From Clostridiaceae bacterium (GTDB taxonomy: Bacteria > Bacillota > Clostridia > Acetivibrionales > DTU013), in contig JAAYPO010000062.1 in NCBI GenBank assembly GCA_012519745.1, positions 1 to 64,000 on the forward strand: a stretch of 64,000 nt of DNA, written 5' to 3'. The number at the start of each line of letters is the position of its first letter. Position 1 is the first letter of the stretch. The notes under the pieces are model-generated. The model worked only from the letters and a program-made list of their open reading frames with translations, made no database searches and was not told where the DNA came from. A program made the position numbers and the translations under genes. Of the stretch, positions 19,497 to 28,782 are shown piece after piece.

Positions 19497-20747
19497 TTAT
19501 TTGTATTTCTCGGCTGCGGCGATCTTTACTGCCAGCGGAAAGAGCTCCATAACCAGCTTGAGCTCCGATAACGGCGGCAGTGTGGGTGCGATACGTATCG
19601 TGCTGTCCTTCGGGTCAAAGCCCCCGGGGTAAGGTGAGCCGGCAGGAGTAAGCGTCACGCCTGCCTCACGGCACAGTTCCACGATACGGCGGGCACATCC
19701 GTCAGGGGCATAATAGCATATGAAATAACCGCCTTTTGGTCTGCTCCAGCTTCCGATACCGGACAGCTCGCTATCGAGTACTTCAAGTACATACTCAAAC
19801 TTTGGGCGAATGATTTGCGCATGTTTTGCCATATGCGCTTCAACCGCTGCCCTGTCAGGCAGAAAGCGTGTATGACGCAGCTGGTTCAGCTTGTCGTAGC
19901 ATACAAGCTGATATGTCAGCAGAGCAGTATGGCGGGCTATATTGGCAGGGCTTGCTCCCATGGCAGATATACCGCCGCCTGCAAAGGTGATCTTCGAAGT
20001 AGAGGCGAACATAAGGACTCTGTCAGCGTTTCCGCAGGCAGCACAAGCTTCATATATATTTTTCAGACTGTCCCTGTCATTTTCATAAAGATGATGGACG
20101 CAGTATGCATTGTCCCATATGATACGAAAATCGGGGGCCGCTGTTTTCATGGCCGCAAGGCGGTCCACAGTTTGGTCACTGTATGTGATGCCGGAGGGGT
20201 TGCTGTACATAGGGTTGCATATAAAGCCCTTTACCTCCGGATCCAATGCAAGGCGTTCGACCTCTTCCATATCAGGACCGGAAGCCCCAAGCTGCACCGG
20301 CAGCATCTGTATGCCAAGGGTTTCGCACATGTGGAAATGCCAATCATAACCGGGCACCGGGCATATGAATTTTACCCGCGGAATTCTGGCCCATGGGGTA
20401 TCACCCTCCATTGGACCGCATATAAGAGCGCGTGTAAGCGCGTCGTGTATCAGGTTTATGCTTGAATTGCCGCCGACTATGACCTGGTTTGCCGGGATGC
20501 CCAGCAGTTCTCCAAACAAACGCTTTGCTTCAGGTATACCGGTGGTGTCACCGTAATTCCGAACGTCGATACCGTCTTCAGAGATGAAGTTATAGTCAGA
20601 TTCAAGCATTGGCAATGAAAGGTCTAATTGTGCTTTCTCCGGTTTTCCCCGGGACATGTCCAGTTTCAGGCCTCGATTCTTGAAGGCCTCGTATCTGTGC
20701 CAAAGCTCGTCCAATTTATTTGATTCCATACTTATTTCTCTTTTCAT
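19497..20747 (-). CDS. Aminotransferase, aspartate aminotransferase subclass Ic/MocR-like fold
   Basis: KNRGLKLDMSRGKPEKAQLDLS, GGNSSINLIHDALTRAL, FASTSKITFAGGGISAMG. Confidence 0.88.
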   Translation of the reverse strand: MKREISMESNKLDELWHRYEAFKNRGLKLDMSRGKPEKAQLDLSLPMLESDYNFISEDGIDVRNYGDTTGIPEAKRLFGELLGIPANQVIVGGNSSINLIHDALTRALICGPMEGDTPWARIPRVKFICPVPGYDWHFHMCETLGIQMLPVQLGASGPDMEEVERLALDPEVKGFICNPMYSNPSGITYSDQTVDRLAAMKTAAPDFRIIWDNAYCVHHLYENDRDSLKNIYEACAACGNADRVLMFASTSKITFAGGGISAMGASPANIARHTALLTYQLVCYDKLNQLRHTRFLPDRAAVEAHMAKHAQIIRPKFEYVLEVLDSELSGIGSWSRPKGGYFICYYAPDGCARRIVELCREAGVTLTPAGSPYPGGFDPKDSTIRIAPTLPPLSELKLVMELFPLAVKIAAAEKYK

Positions 20748-20811
20748 GCCCTTATTTTTTTTATATCGTTATATCCTGGCTTCTTATTAACATAATGCCG
20801 GGAGCGGCGCT

Positions 20812-22110
20812 CTATTTTCTTTTTACCCTTGGAAGAGTTACCGATCCATTGGGCATCAGCAAAACGTCTCCGGAGAGCTTACCGCCGCACAGCTTAGATG
20901 CAAGTTCAAGTGCCTCATCAAGGCTGTGCACTATGTGCATATTGGTTTTAGCAAAGTTGTTGGCATTTAGGTCTGTAACATAGATAAAGGTATACTTCTC
21001 AGCAGTGTCCGCATAAAGGTAACCGGTATGGGCCCCGATAGAATAGCGCTCCCGCAGAGCTTTTTCCCTGTCGGTCATATTGTCATAGCCTGTGATCTGT
21101 TTTTCGGTTTCGGGGGAGCCAAAGCCCTCCCGGCTCTCTGAGAGCATGATCATGACTCCTCCCGGATCTGTACATTCCAGCATGTGACAAAGCGTTTTCA
21201 GGGGCTGGTATACATTCATATCCTTGGGATATCCGCCTGCCGACGCGATTACCACAGGGTAATGCCGGTCGATATCGACACTGTTCATATCATCAACCAG
21301 CCGGCACGCTGCGGCATGGGCTTTTACCATATCGCCTGCAAATGCTTTGAGGGTCTTGTAATTATCATCTGTTACTATATTTATTATGAAACATGGGTCA
21401 AGCATCAGAGCGCCTTCCAGCATGTCAAGGTGAAGCGGGTTGTCTTCCATGTTGCCGCTCTTTACAAGAGAATTGCCTCCGCTGCCGAGTCCAACGTTAA
21501 GTGAGAGCGAGTGGTTTGCCTGCACGGTGTCCCTTGCCGCAATACCGGGTATTACGCTTTTGCGGCCTCCGCTGAAGCCGGCAAGAAAATGGTGCAGCAC
21601 GGCGCCGATGAGGATGACACGGTCGCTGTCAACGGCGATTGAGTTGAGTTTGACGGGCGTTCCGCGGCTTGTCGTACCCATATACGTAAGATTGTTTTCA
21701 TCCGTGCAGTTGTGATCTAGTACTTTTATACGATCATATATCCTATCGCCGACAAGCTTGCGCAGTTCTGCACCGGTCTGAGCGCGGTGCGTACCACGGG
21801 CGCTTATGACAACGACATCCTCATCTCTGACGCCAGCGGAGCCCAGTCTGTCCAGGAGGACATCCAGTATCATACCGGGATTCTGCCAGCTTCGTGTACT
21901 GTCGCTGATGATGATGCATACCTTTTCTCCCGGTTTTACAATATTCTCGATCCTGCTCGTTCCGATAGGATTGTCCAGCGCTTCCCCGATCAGCTCCCGA
22001 GGTGTTCCAGCGGGCAGCTTGACCGGGTTCGGCTCCAATACCAGTTTGATTTGCTCGTCGGGCAGATTGACCTTGAATTCACGGTCGCCGTATTTAAGAT
22101 AATAAGGCAT
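20812..22110 (-). CDS. larA: LarA-family nickel-dependent hydroxyacid racemase homologue
   Basis: HHFLAGFSGGRKSVIPGIAARDTVQANH, IISDSTRSWQNPGMILD, SARGTHRAQTGAELRKLVG. Confidence 0.92.
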   Translation of the reverse strand: MPYYLKYGDREFKVNLPDEQIKLVLEPNPVKLPAGTPRELIGEALDNPIGTSRIENIVKPGEKVCIIISDSTRSWQNPGMILDVLLDRLGSAGVRDEDVVVISARGTHRAQTGAELRKLVGDRIYDRIKVLDHNCTDENNLTYMGTTSRGTPVKLNSIAVDSDRVILIGAVLHHFLAGFSGGRKSVIPGIAARDTVQANHSLSLNVGLGSGGNSLVKSGNMEDNPLHLDMLEGALMLDPCFIINIVTDDNYKTLKAFAGDMVKAHAAACRLVDDMNSVDIDRHYPVVIASAGGYPKDMNVYQPLKTLCHMLECTDPGGVMIMLSESREGFGSPETEKQITGYDNMTDREKALRERYSIGAHTGYLYADTAEKYTFIYVTDLNANNFAKTNMHIVHSLDEALELASKLCGGKLSGDVLLMPNGSVTLPRVKRK

Positions 22111-22444
22111 TTTATCGGATCTCCTTCTGTGCTATGCTGCAGATATCATCTTCTCCTCCGGGAAGTCGTACAGTAACTAAAATCCTCTCTGCGGCCTGAA
22201 AATGATAAATTTGATATTAATATATCACAGGTGACATATGCGCGCAATGTGATGTGGCTTTGTCGATAGATCAGCGGCAATATGTATTTATTCATGGCCT
22301 TACAGGAATCATCATTGATTATTGCAAGATACTAGGAATATTGTATAAAAATGCATAAAAAGATATAATATTTGTACAATCTGTATTATATGTGAAATGA
22401 AACATAATGATGTATTTCATGAATGAGTCAAATGGAGGGGTCAA

Positions 22445-23482
22445 ATGAGAAATATCAAATTGCTTTTTCTTGTTGTTGCAATTCTTCTATGCTGTATTAC
22501 AGTAACAGCGAATGCTGAGACTATATTCAAAGATGTGAATTCGTTTGACGAGGCAAATTTTATTGATATTCCGGATGACTGGAGCAAGGATAGTATAAAG
22601 CTGTGCTATACTATTGGTCTTATGAGCGGTCGCGGCAATCAAAGGTTTGCTCCGAACGAACCTGTTACATTAGCAGAAGCTATTACCGTGGCAGCAAGGA
22701 TCCGGGACAAATTCTCAGGCGGAGAAGGAGTTTTTTCATCGGGCAGTGCAAAATGGTATGACAACTCAGTGGATAGCGCAATAAAAGCTGGTATCATATC
22801 GCGGAATCAGTTCAATGACTTGGATGAAAATGCAAATCGTTCAGAAGTTGCCGCTATTCTGGCAAATGCACTGCCGGAGTCAGAGTATGCAAAGATCAAT
22901 AGTATTGAGAAAATACCTGATGTGGGTGAGTCAACAAAATATGCGGCGGATATATTAAAACTGTACAATGCAGGTATTATCAGCGGTAACGATGAATATG
23001 GGACATTCAGTCCGAACCGTACTATCACAAGGAAGGAGCTGTCTGCTATCATATGCAGGCTGGTTTTTCCAGAAAAGCGCCGCAGCTTTACGCTGCAGGA
23101 TAAGCCGAAAGGCCCTGTTATGGCATATGCTTCCGACGATCCGATTGGCAGAAAGCAGGTATTGGAGCATGACTATTTCATGGTGTCTGCCGACAAGCTT
23201 GTAACAGATCACTATTGGAAGGATAATGACTATCCGTTCCCTTCCGAATATGATCCGGCATGGGCTGAGCTGGACACACAGAATATCACCAGCGCTGACA
23301 TGTTTAGAAAGTGCCTGATAGCGCAAATGATGCAGAAGGTTGAAACAATCAAGCTGCGGACCACAAAAAGCGGTGCATACGGCGGACATGCCTGCATCTT
23401 TGCTATTCAAACGGGATGGTCCACTATATCAGGTAAATATGACAGCAAAACAAAGCAGTATATTTATTGGGTCGAGTATTAG
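22445..23482 (+). CDS. S-layer homology (SLH) domain protein with an unassigned C-terminal domain
   Basis: Signal peptide; SLH-like repeats (IPDDWSKDSIKLCYTIGLMSGRGNQRFAPNEPVTLAEAI; DVGESTKYAADILKLYNAGIISGNDEYGTFSPNRTITRKELSAII). Confidence 0.85.
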   Translation: MRNIKLLFLVVAILLCCITVTANAETIFKDVNSFDEANFIDIPDDWSKDSIKLCYTIGLMSGRGNQRFAPNEPVTLAEAITVAARIRDKFSGGEGVFSSGSAKWYDNSVDSAIKAGIISRNQFNDLDENANRSEVAAILANALPESEYAKINSIEKIPDVGESTKYAADILKLYNAGIISGNDEYGTFSPNRTITRKELSAIICRLVFPEKRRSFTLQDKPKGPVMAYASDDPIGRKQVLEHDYFMVSADKLVTDHYWKDNDYPFPSEYDPAWAELDTQNITSADMFRKCLIAQMMQKVETIKLRTTKSGAYGGHACIFAIQTGWSTISGKYDSKTKQYIYWVEY

Positions 23483-23508
23483 GAGTGACTGTGGGGCGAG
23501 TGATATAT

Positions 23509-23548
23509 TTCAGGCTGGATTATTACTATCCTCATAGTCCGGCCTGAA
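23509..23548 (+). terminator. Possible terminator after the SLH gene
   Basis: TTCAGGC..GGA / TCC..GCCTGAA imperfect stem; no strong T tract. Confidence 0.4.
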
Positions 23549-23674
23549 TAAAGCTATTTCTGCCCCCAAACTTTATTAATTCTTTATATTTCCTTTCTTT
23601 GGTTTTAATTTTTTCAAGCTACACTCTTAACAGTGGCAGCAATGCTGCAGAAAAAAATTAGGAGTGTGGATCAT

Positions 23675-24634
23675 ATGAAAAACAAGAAATTCTTAACCAT
23701 TATTGCAGTTGTGGTCATGAGCGGTCTGCTGCTTACAGCGGGCGCCATGGCGGCCAATCCTGCAGGAAGTGCCTATGAGCAGTTCAAGTCATTGCTCGAT
23801 CAGGATCATGAGAGCAATGAAAATGCGACAGTAAATGTGTCCATGTCCGTTACGGATAATGGCAAAGCGGTGGCTGCTCTCGATGGCAGCATGAAGGTTG
23901 ATAAGCAGATCGACAAGATGAGCGGGATCTTCCAGATATCAGGGAAGACAGAGAAGTCCTTTGAAATTTACAAGGATAACGATGATGTCCTTCTTCACCT
24001 GGCAGGGTCCGAAAACTGGTACAAGACAGCCCATAAGGATGAGGAGTCAGAGGACGAAGAAGAGTTTGGCAGGCGTTTTGGCAGAGACAAGAGAGAGGAT
24101 GCCGGTGAAAACAAGCAATTAAGAGAAGCGTTCCTTGATACTATAATGGGTGAGTACAAGAATCAGGTCAGTATGACTGAATCCAACGGCCTGCGTACAT
24201 TTTCTCTGAGCTTTGACGAAGGCAATATGCCTATATTGCTGCAGACAGTATTCCAGTTATCAGACGACCACAACGAAAAAGAAGATGCGGCTCCGGCAGA
24301 TTTGAGCCTTCTTCCCCAGGAACTGCAGGATGCCTTTGCCGACCTGAAGAACTGCGAATATGATGTTGAATTAGTCGAGAAAAAGCTTGAGAGAATCGAA
24401 ATCTCCATTACAGTTGACGAACAGAACGAACTCAAGGCAATGGGTATATCAATGAGCTGCTCAGGTACTGACGCTAAAGGAGCTGATCATTATCTGGATG
24501 TCGATTTCTCAATAGAAATATCTGAGGTCGGAACTACTATTGCCGATGAGGCAGATCCTGATCCTGCAAAAATAACAACTATCGATGGTGATGCTCTTAA
24601 AGATGCCGGCAGAAGGCATTGGGGAAACGACTGA
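23675..24634 (+). CDS. Secreted protein of unknown function upstream of ABC/TCS genes
   Basis: Signal peptide MKNKKFLTIIAVVVMSGLLLTAGAMA; beta-rich DUF-like body; start set to ATG 23675. Confidence 0.6.
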   Translation: MKNKKFLTIIAVVVMSGLLLTAGAMAANPAGSAYEQFKSLLDQDHESNENATVNVSMSVTDNGKAVAALDGSMKVDKQIDKMSGIFQISGKTEKSFEIYKDNDDVLLHLAGSENWYKTAHKDEESEDEEEFGRRFGRDKREDAGENKQLREAFLDTIMGEYKNQVSMTESNGLRTFSLSFDEGNMPILLQTVFQLSDDHNEKEDAAPADLSLLPQELQDAFADLKNCEYDVELVEKKLERIEISITVDEQNELKAMGISMSCSGTDAKGADHYLDVDFSIEISEVGTTIADEADPDPAKITTIDGDALKDAGRRHWGND

Positions 24635-24662
24635 TGCTCAGGTATTTGTACCGATGCTCTCG

Positions 24663-24688
24663 AGGGTTGGGCAGTAATGCCCAGCCCT
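24663..24688 (+). terminator. GC-rich hairpin upstream of the ABC operon
   Basis: AGGGTTGGGCA GTAA TGCCCAGCCCT. Confidence 0.5.
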
Positions 24689-24720
24689 TGAAGGTTTGAA
24701 TAACACGGTGGAGGCTAGTA

Positions 24721-25494
24721 ATGAGTGAGATTATTAAAGTGAAAAATGTCACTAAGAAATATAAAAATACCAGAGGGATAGAAAATGTGTCCCTGACGAT
24801 GGAGCAGGGAGAGATCCATGTGCTGCTCGGTGCCAATGGTGCGGGAAAGAGTACGCTGATGCGTGTGATCGCTGGGCTTTTGATACCGGATTCTGGAGAA
24901 ATACTGTACTGTGACCCGGACATGAACTACAGCGAAGATACGGGCTGCCTGACAAATAATCATACAGGTGACCTGAAGGCGCGGCTTTTTGCCGGAGGCT
25001 TTCTCATCGAGCAGCCGGAGCTGTTTGGCTATATGACAGCTTATGACAACCTTCTGCAAAAGGCCGGATATTATCCGGATGGAAGGGACAGCGCTGAAGA
25101 AGCCTTGCGGGAAGTGGGACTGGCCGACAGACGTAAAGAAAAGGTAAGAAATTTTTCTACAGGAATGAAGCAAAGGCTTGGCATAGCGATGGCGCTGACC
25201 GGCCGACCTAAATATCTGGTGCTTGATGAACCTGCAGCCGGTATGGATATCGAAGCCCGCTCAGAGCTCGATCAATTGCTGCAAAGACTCAGGAAGGACG
25301 GTGTTTCGATCCTTCTCAGCACGCATCTCGTTCACGAGGCTGCAGATATTGCAGACCGGATAACTGTTATTCATGATGGCAGGGTGCTTAGAAGCTGTTT
25401 GAAAGAAGACTATATGCAGGAGGGAAAAAGCCTGGAAAGGTGGTATCTTGAGCAGATCCGCGTATCAGCAGGCAGATCGGAGGCAATGGTATGA
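24721..25494 (+). CDS. ABC transporter ATP-binding protein (BcrA/LanF-like)
   Basis: LLGANGAGKSTLMRVIAGLL, NFSTGMKQRLGIAMALTGRPKYLVLDEPAAGMD. Confidence 0.93.
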   Translation: MSEIIKVKNVTKKYKNTRGIENVSLTMEQGEIHVLLGANGAGKSTLMRVIAGLLIPDSGEILYCDPDMNYSEDTGCLTNNHTGDLKARLFAGGFLIEQPELFGYMTAYDNLLQKAGYYPDGRDSAEEALREVGLADRRKEKVRNFSTGMKQRLGIAMALTGRPKYLVLDEPAAGMDIEARSELDQLLQRLRKDGVSILLSTHLVHEAADIADRITVIHDGRVLRSCLKEDYMQEGKSLERWYLEQIRVSAGRSEAMV

Positions 25495-26234
25495 AAAGCT
25501 TTGGTATTACATTAAGGAACGAATTTATCAAAATGCTGCATCGCAAAAAATTATATGCGGGAATGATCATTGCCGCTGTCATACCACTGGCGGTTGTTGC
25601 GGCAAATGTGCTTGCACTGGGATGGAACAATGCAGTTGTGTATCGTGAGGATCTGTTCCGGCTGGTGCTTGGTGTTTATACACCGCTGATCCTTCCGTTG
25701 TTCGCAGTATCTCTGGTTGCCGATGCATTTACAGACGAGCAGTCAAAGGGCAGCATGAGAATGACCATCCTTATGCCCGACAGCAGGACCGGTCATTTTG
25801 CAGCAAAGGTGGCATGTGCTGTTGCAGGGGCGTTAACGATGCTGTTGACACTCTGGACAGCGAATCTGGCATTTGGCCTGATGCTTCCTTCGAGGGGGAA
25901 TTGGCTTTTGTCTGTGGGGATGTCCATCCTTCAGGCCCTGGGATCACTGTTTCCGATCCTTGTCGTTATTGGATTTTCGGTTCTGGGGGCGCAGATCATT
26001 AAAAGCGCCAGCGGACTGTTGCTGACGTTGATCGGTCTTGCACTGGCAATGGATATAAGCCGGCTTTGGATCGGTGAGCTGAATGGTTTTCTGCCTGTGA
26101 ACTGGCTGGGTGCAGGGGCAGGCTTTATATATCTTCCAATCGGGAGCTTATTAATCACACTTTTGTCGATGCTTCTTTGGACGGTTTTTACATGCGGGCT
26201 TGCGTTGCTCAGGTTTGAGAGGCGGATGGTATAG
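25491..26234 (+). CDS. ABC transporter permease (ABC-2 type)
   Basis: About six TM segments; DAFTDEQSKGSMRMTILMP; overlaps the ATPase gene by 4 bp. Confidence 0.85.
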   Translation: MKSFGITLRNEFIKMLHRKKLYAGMIIAAVIPLAVVAANVLALGWNNAVVYREDLFRLVLGVYTPLILPLFAVSLVADAFTDEQSKGSMRMTILMPDSRTGHFAAKVACAVAGALTMLLTLWTANLAFGLMLPSRGNWLLSVGMSILQALGSLFPILVVIGFSVLGAQIIKSASGLLLTLIGLALAMDISRLWIGELNGFLPVNWLGAGAGFIYLPIGSLLITLLSMLLWTVFTCGLALLRFERRMV

Positions 26235-26304
26235 TGGCCGGCGGCACAGTATTCACAAAATGGAAATATTAAGATAGTATTGTATAATACGAGGGGTGCA
26301 TTAT

Positions 26305-27870
26305 ATGTCGACAAGGGTCAAGATCTTCATATCGTATCTTATTATGGGTATAGTGCCGCTGTTCCTGTTCATTGGTGTCATATCCATTGTTGCTCTCACG
26401 TCAGTAGCAAGCAACCCCTTTCTGATGAGCATTTATGAAAATCATGAGAACATATTCAAAAGCATCAATGATCTGTCCAGGATGGAGATGCTGGCACAGG
26501 AAAACCCGGAGAGCTTGTTTGACAAGGATATGCTTTCCGGCATAGATAAAAGCATTTCAGACTATCATGTCGGGATGATCCTGGTAAATGGCGAGAATGA
26601 GCTGTACTATGCTTCCGGTATCCTTGATGAACAGGGCATGGTGCAGAAAATTACGGCAGCCCGATTTGATGAGACAGATATGCGGGAACGTTTTGACAGT
26701 GAGCATTTTATGTCTGCGAACTATCACCGGCTTGAGGTTGACAGCAGGTTTCTGGTGCTGGGAAGGGATCTGGGAAATGACTCCGGAACACTTTACATCG
26801 CCATTGAGACCGGGCCGACAAAGGAAGTGTCCGACAAGGTGCTCAAAAGATTCATATATTTGCTGTTCGTTACCACGTTGGGGCTGATTTTGTTCATGAC
26901 TTTCATGGTCACGCGAAGCATGATGCATTCGCTGGATATGCTGAAGAACGGAGTCCGTCATATTTCGGAGGGCGATCTGGATTTCAGCATCAGGACAAAA
27001 AAACGGGACGAGGTAGCCCGGGTGGTCATGGCCTTCGAGGAAATGAGACTCAGGCTGAAGGAATCCATCGATGCCCAGGTCAGAGAGGACGAGAGCCGCA
27101 GGGAGCTTGTGGCAAATATATCTCACGATCTGAGAACTCCTGTCACTGCAATAAAGGGATATGTTGAGGGTCTGATAGATGGCATGGCCAACACACCTGA
27201 GAAGATGGAAAGGTATACAAAGACAATACTGAGCAAGACCATTGCCCTTGATCGAATGATAGATGATTTGTTTTTGTATTCCAGTCTGGATGTCGGCAAG
27301 GCGAATTATCATTTTGAAGCAGTAAGTGCTGCGGACTTTTTCAGGAGTTTGTGCAATGAAACGAGACTGGATCTTGAGGAAAAGGGCTTCGAAGTTCAAT
27401 GCAGCTTTGATATACGGCCGGATACAATTGTAAGTATCGACCGGGGCATGATTCAAAGACTGCAGCACAATCTGACCGAGAATGCTGTCAAGTACTGCAG
27501 AGAAACCGACAGAAGGGTAGTGCTCTCGGCTGTTGAACAAGACGGTACTGTTGTTTGCTCTACGGAGGATAATGGCACAGGTATACAGGCAGATGCTCTG
27601 TCGAATATATTTGAACGCTTCTACCGGGCTGATGCCGCGCGCACCTCTACTATTGGCGGGACCGGGCTGGGCCTTCAAATATCCAAGAGGATCGTCGAGG
27701 ACCATGGGGGCAGGATATGGGCAGAGAGCAGCTATGGCGAGTTTACACGCATTTCCTGGACGCTTCCGGTCATGGCGGAGGCGGGGAATGAGGTTTTAGG
27801 AAGCGCCGATCCGCAGGTTGCAGGACGCAATGGTGCAGGCCCTGACGGCGCTCGCTCAGAGAGACAGTGA
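26305..27870 (+). CDS. HAMP-domain sensor histidine kinase
   Basis: HAMP; H-box VANISHDLRTPVTAIKGYVEGL; N-box LTENAVKYC; G-box GGTGLGLQISKRIVEDHGG. Confidence 0.95.
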   Translation: MSTRVKIFISYLIMGIVPLFLFIGVISIVALTSVASNPFLMSIYENHENIFKSINDLSRMEMLAQENPESLFDKDMLSGIDKSISDYHVGMILVNGENELYYASGILDEQGMVQKITAARFDETDMRERFDSEHFMSANYHRLEVDSRFLVLGRDLGNDSGTLYIAIETGPTKEVSDKVLKRFIYLLFVTTLGLILFMTFMVTRSMMHSLDMLKNGVRHISEGDLDFSIRTKKRDEVARVVMAFEEMRLRLKESIDAQVREDESRRELVANISHDLRTPVTAIKGYVEGLIDGMANTPEKMERYTKTILSKTIALDRMIDDLFLYSSLDVGKANYHFEAVSAADFFRSLCNETRLDLEEKGFEVQCSFDIRPDTIVSIDRGMIQRLQHNLTENAVKYCRETDRRVVLSAVEQDGTVVCSTEDNGTGIQADALSNIFERFYRADAARTSTIGGTGLGLQISKRIVEDHGGRIWAESSYGEFTRISWTLPVMAEAGNEVLGSADPQVAGRNGAGPDGARSERQ

Positions 27871-27887
27871 TCTGATGAGTTTTTGGG

Positions 27888-28619
27888 ATGATGTTTTGTA
27901 ACGAAGCGATGGGGGTTATATGTAAAATGCCTGACAGTATTCTGATAGTTGAAGATGATATAAGCATAGCAGAGCTTATACGGGATTACCTTGAAATAAA
28001 CGGAATGAAGGCTGACATGGCCCATACCGGGAAAACCGGGCTTGCCATGGCGCTGGAGAGAGGCTACGATCTGGTTTTGCTCGATCTGATGCTGCCGGAA
28101 ACAGATGGCTTTGAGGTGTTGAAAAGGATCAGGGAGGTCAAGGATACACCTGTTCTTCTTGTATCTGCAAGGCGTGAGGATATCGACAAGATCCGAGGTC
28201 TCGGCCTCGGCGCGGACGATTATATCACCAAGCCCTTCAGCCCCGGTGAACTTGTGGCCAGAGTAAAGGCCCACCTGGCGCGGTTCAGGCGGCTGACCGG
28301 GAAAACCGTATCCCGGGAGGTAACTATCAGGGTAAGGGGCATGGAGATAGATCCGGACGCAAGGACTGTAAAGGTGGATGGTAAGCTGGCATATCTGACT
28401 TCAAGGGAGTTTGATATACTGCTGTTCCTGGCGAGGAACCCAAACAAGGTTTTCTCCAAGGATCAGCTTTTTGACCGTATCTGGGGCCTAGAGTCACTTG
28501 GAGACACCAATACGGTCACTGTACACATAGGCAAGATCCGCGAAAAAACAGAAAATGACCCCAATAACCCCAAATACATAGAAACGGTCTGGGGCGCAGG
28601 CTATCTGTTCAGGATGTGA
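27888..28619 (+). CDS. OmpR/PhoB-family response regulator
   Basis: Receiver ILIVEDDISIAELIRDYLEI, LVLLDLMLPETDGFEVL, and winged-helix DTNTVTVHIGKIREKTE. Confidence 0.95.
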   Translation: MMFCNEAMGVICKMPDSILIVEDDISIAELIRDYLEINGMKADMAHTGKTGLAMALERGYDLVLLDLMLPETDGFEVLKRIREVKDTPVLLVSARREDIDKIRGLGLGADDYITKPFSPGELVARVKAHLARFRRLTGKTVSREVTIRVRGMEIDPDARTVKVDGKLAYLTSREFDILLFLARNPNKVFSKDQLFDRIWGLESLGDTNTVTVHIGKIREKTENDPNNPKYIETVWGAGYLFRM

Positions 28620-28782
28620 GCAGATACAGTGATCCATGAAGATGTTCCTTCTTCTTTGGCTGGAGGATATAAAAGGGAATCATACCATGTTACTGAAATT
28701 GACATATATGTGAAAAAAGTATACTCTATTATTAAGACTTATGTCAATAAAAGCTATCTATGATAAACTCTATTAATATGAG

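Noticed and set aside
26557-27705. 382-aa minus-strand ORF
   Set aside because: Fully antisense to a clear histidine kinase; composition is typical of a shadow frame and no domain is recognisable.
28699-28725. TTGACA...TATACT promoter-like pair before the third MCP
   Set aside because: Spacer is only 15 bp; plausible but not strong enough to list as a feature.
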